DNA of 22,898 nucleotides from Ruminococcaceae bacterium UBA6416 (GTDB lineage: Bacteria; Bacillota; Clostridia; Oscillospirales; Acutalibacteraceae). Shown piece after piece: positions 20,652-22,898 of this stretch (within the stretch, counting starts at the first letter, position 1; the number at the start of each line of letters is the position of its first letter). The DNA lies in the NCBI GenBank assembly GCA_002438505.1, contig DJPI01000036.1, forward strand, positions 1 through 22,898, written 5' to 3'. A model generated the notes under the pieces. The model was not told the DNA's origin, did not search any database, and saw only the letters and a list, made by a program, of their open reading frames with translations. The position numbers were made by a program, and so were the translations under genes.

Positions 20652-22898
20652 TTATTCATTTCCTTTGAGAAGAGCAATTTCATCTTTTGAAAGCTTCAGT
20701 GTGTTAATGAGGTCATCAATGAAAATTTCTCGCTTTTCCTTGATTATTCCGCGCAGAAGTGCAACATTGCTTTTCCAGCGGTTGTAGCCGAGAGATTCCC
20801 AGCGCTCTGTGTGATACTTCATTTCCTCGTCAATTTCATTAATCATGCCGTCAAAGATACCGAGCAGCCGTTTTGTTGAAAATGTTGTGTTCAGATGCTT
20901 TGCGTGGATTTCAAGAAGTCTTTTTCTGAACTTTTTGTTTTTGATGAGGCTGCTCATTATTGTTGTGTCAAAAGCGTCCGAAACGCCGTGGCCGTTTGGG
21001 TCAAGATAGTTGCTGACGGAGCTTTGTTTGTAGGTTGAAGGAAACAGCGACCAATCGGCGTCAAAAAAAATCCAGCGCCATTTTGCTCCGTTTTTGTTTT
21101 CGCGCCAAAATCTGATGTTGCCCGTGTCGGTGTTTGAAAAGAAGGATTCACACATCCAGTATGAGATAAGCTCATCAATATCAATTTGTGAGCAGATATA
21201 ATCATAAACGCCGTCCTTTGTAACATCGTGCGTTTTAATATATTTTTGAAGTTTTCTGTATCCGTCAAGAAAACCGGCGCTAACAATGTTGTTGCCTTTG
21301 ATGAGGTCAACATTGTTTTCGTCAACGCCGTAATGGTTTTTCAGGTAGTCCTCATCAATTTTTTCGCGCAAGTCATAGATGCCGTGATATTTTCCGTTAA
21401 CATAACAGACAACGGGCTTGTAGTCCATGAAATCAACATCAACACTGCCCTTGATAACCTGAGAGCAAAACGCATCACGAATATGGGCAATTTCAAAGTC
21501 TTGGCCGCTGTTGCGCAAAACAAGGGAGGAGAAAACATTGACATTGTTTTCAAAAAACGGATAGCAGATTTCATCGGGACCATATTTGTCACGCAGCTTG
21601 ATTGCAACACTTTTTTGCTTGAGTGTGCGGCTGAATTGACCGAATACCGAGATGCCTGCATCAAAGCAAATTTGTGACCGGCCGTCCGCCGTCATGAACT
21701 CAAAGGTCACCGGTCTTTCCCAGTCCTGCCAGTAGTTTGCGCCAACATGGGGAAATTCCTTTGTATAGCCCTTTCCGTTCGCCCAAATGCCGTTTTTGCT
21801 GCCATAAAGATTGTTGTTGTCGGTTGTCAGAAAAACAACGTCAAGCTTGCTTTTTCGTCCGACAACATAGGTTGCACTGACCGTTCCGGACGGAACCGAA
21901 CCGTTTTTAAAACAGCGCGCGCGGACAACGGTTGTTTTGTTTATTATAAGCGGTTCTTTGTATACGGGTGATTTTTCCGTGGGTACGCTTGAATCAAGAG
22001 TATATCTTATCACGCCATCGGTGCAGGAAAGAGAAATTGATTCACCCTTTTTGACATAGGTACTGCTTTTTGAAAAAACAGGGTCGGCGGGCGCTTTTGA
22101 AAGGGGAGCGCCCTTGTTCTTTTTTTTAGGTGTGTATGAAGCAAAGTATACCGGGGAATCACTTCCTGAAACATCTCTTCCGCAAACATAGCCGTCAAAA
22201 AGCCTGCCGTATTCAAGACTGTCTGCAATAACACCGCTTTCCTCTGCAAGATATACCGTCTCACCGTAACGGTTGAGGCCGATGCTGCAATAAACATTGT
22301 TTCCTTTGACCGTTGTTTCATCACCGCAGAAAATTACGCAGTATTCGCCGGGAGACACCGTGTAATCGGGGAGTTTATGAAAACCCTCCGCTTTTTTGGA
22401 GTCGGAGAGTCTGTAGTTTTTCAAATTGATTTTGCTTTTTGAATTGTTGAGAAGCTCAATGTAGTCACGGGCTTTGCCGTCCGGCGCAGTAACGGTTGTG
22501 TTCACTGCTGCGACTTCGGTAATAACAAGTTCCTTGCTTTTGGTTTTTGCTGCGCTTTCAATTTTGTCAAAGCCGGTTGCGCTGTTTTCGGCTCCCGGGG
22601 TGGAGTTTGAAAAAAAGACGGTCTTTCCTTTTGCGTTAATACCGCAGGAAAGATTTGAAAAAAGGTCAAAAACCTTGATTGAACTGAGTTCATTTTTGCT
22701 CTTGTCAAAAAGATAGAGCTTTTCTTCCTTTCCGTTCAGCCTGAATGTGGCGTGAAGCTCGCCGCCGCTTTTGCATTCCTTCTCTTTGCCGGAAAGGAAA
22801 ACAAGAAGGAAGCCGCCGCTCTTGATTTTGCAGCCGTTCGGAAATGCCCATTTTTCCTTGTCTGCGGCGTCATCGGAAAGGAAAAGACCGGAAAGGTC
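20652..22898 (-). CDS. CotH-kinase surface protein with lamin-tail domains (N-terminus beyond window)
   Basis: 748 residues are visible and the frame is open to the right edge, so the N-terminus is missing. In order: part of a lamin tail domain (1-115; DLSGLFLSDD, KWAFPNGCKIKSGGFLLVF, ending SNSTPGAENSATGF), a second lamin tail domain (about 118-245; LVITEV, DYIELLNNSKSKINLKNYRLSD), a chitobiase C-terminal-like beta-domain (about 273-347; GVIRYTLDSSVPTEKSPVY), and a CotH kinase domain (about 350-735). The last has VFGQFSRTLKQKSVAIKLRDKYG-type residues split by short loops, AHIRDAF, YHGIYDLREKIDEDYLK, and the Asp-rich WIFFDADWSLF likely to bind metal. CotH of Bacillus is an atypical protein kinase. 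Here it is probably exported and acts on a surface or secreted partner; that partner is unknown. The GTG at 22505 is internal, not a start. Confidence 0.9.
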   Translation of the reverse strand, partial: DLSGLFLSDDAADKEKWAFPNGCKIKSGGFLLVFLSGKEKECKSGGELHATFRLNGKEEKLYLFDKSKNELSSIKVFDLFSNLSCGINAKGKTVFFSNSTPGAENSATGFDKIESAAKTKSKELVITEVAAVNTTVTAPDGKARDYIELLNNSKSKINLKNYRLSDSKKAEGFHKLPDYTVSPGEYCVIFCGDETTVKGNNVYCSIGLNRYGETVYLAEESGVIADSLEYGRLFDGYVCGRDVSGSDSPVYFASYTPKKKNKGAPLSKAPADPVFSKSSTYVKKGESISLSCTDGVIRYTLDSSVPTEKSPVYKEPLIINKTTVVRARCFKNGSVPSGTVSATYVVGRKSKLDVVFLTTDNNNLYGSKNGIWANGKGYTKEFPHVGANYWQDWERPVTFEFMTADGRSQICFDAGISVFGQFSRTLKQKSVAIKLRDKYGPDEICYPFFENNVNVFSSLVLRNSGQDFEIAHIRDAFCSQVIKGSVDVDFMDYKPVVCYVNGKYHGIYDLREKIDEDYLKNHYGVDENNVDLIKGNNIVSAGFLDGYRKLQKYIKTHDVTKDGVYDYICSQIDIDELISYWMCESFFSNTDTGNIRFWRENKNGAKWRWIFFDADWSLFPSTYKQSSVSNYLDPNGHGVSDAFDTTIMSSLIKNKKFRKRLLEIHAKHLNTTFSTKRLLGIFDGMINEIDEEMKYHTERWESLGYNRWKSNVALLRGIIKEKREIFIDDLINTLKLSKDEIALLKGNE

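Noticed and set aside
22503..22505. GTG at 22505 as the start of the CotH gene
   Set aside because: The frame stays open to the window edge and encodes a lamin tail domain upstream. The GTG codes for an internal Val within the second lamin tail domain.

Overview
This window looks like chromosomal DNA from a low-to-mid-GC Clostridia member, most likely a gut Oscillospirales/Ruminococcaceae-type anaerobe. The clues are strong purine-rich ribosome binding sites, Gram-positive lipoprotein and signal-peptide architecture, a greA-lysS operon whose LysRS carries a C-terminal tRNA-binding domain, a CotH/lamin-tail surface protein and a host-glycan type sugar kinase. Taxonomy is inferred from gene content only. 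I see no rRNA, tRNA, insertion sequence, phage gene, integrase or CRISPR array.

Layout. 44-2497 (+): a large exported helical protein of unknown function. 2607-6707 (-): a tight three-gene carbohydrate operon transcribed as GH36 alpha-galactosidase, CBM9-like protein, then NahK-type N-acetylhexosamine 1-kinase. It has a clear promoter and ends facing gene 1. 7002-7451 (-): an XRE repressor with a zinc ribbon. 7725-10173 (-): greA-lysS, both housekeeping. 10466-11281 (+): a SWIM zinc-finger protein of unknown role. 11387-13290 (-): a response regulator/histidine kinase pair. 13651-15450 (+): a beta-helix lipoprotein divergent from that pair. 15599-18268 (+): a secreted protein with twelve to thirteen 40-residue Cys/His repeats. 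18422-20525 (+): cupin, Pit phosphate transporter and DUF47/PhoU-like accessory protein. 20652-22898 (-): a CotH-kinase surface protein that runs off the right edge.

How the parts may work together. The GH36 operon probably releases an alpha-linked galactose or GalNAc, and the kinase would make sugar-1-phosphate directly. Pit and DUF47 form a standard low-affinity phosphate uptake unit. The two-component system probably controls the divergent lipoprotein and perhaps other cell-surface genes; this is inferred from arrangement alone.

The most interesting non-protein signals are in the 360-bp gap between the two-component system and the lipoprotein (13291-13650). On the plus strand there is a promoter-like sequence, a hairpin and a very strong intrinsic terminator, all upstream of the lipoprotein start with no gene before them. 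On the minus strand there are two mutually exclusive hairpins, one abutting the response-regulator Shine-Dalgarno. The other striking feature is a recent 360-bp higher-order duplication (about 96% identical by hand count) inside the 120-bp Cys/His repeat array.
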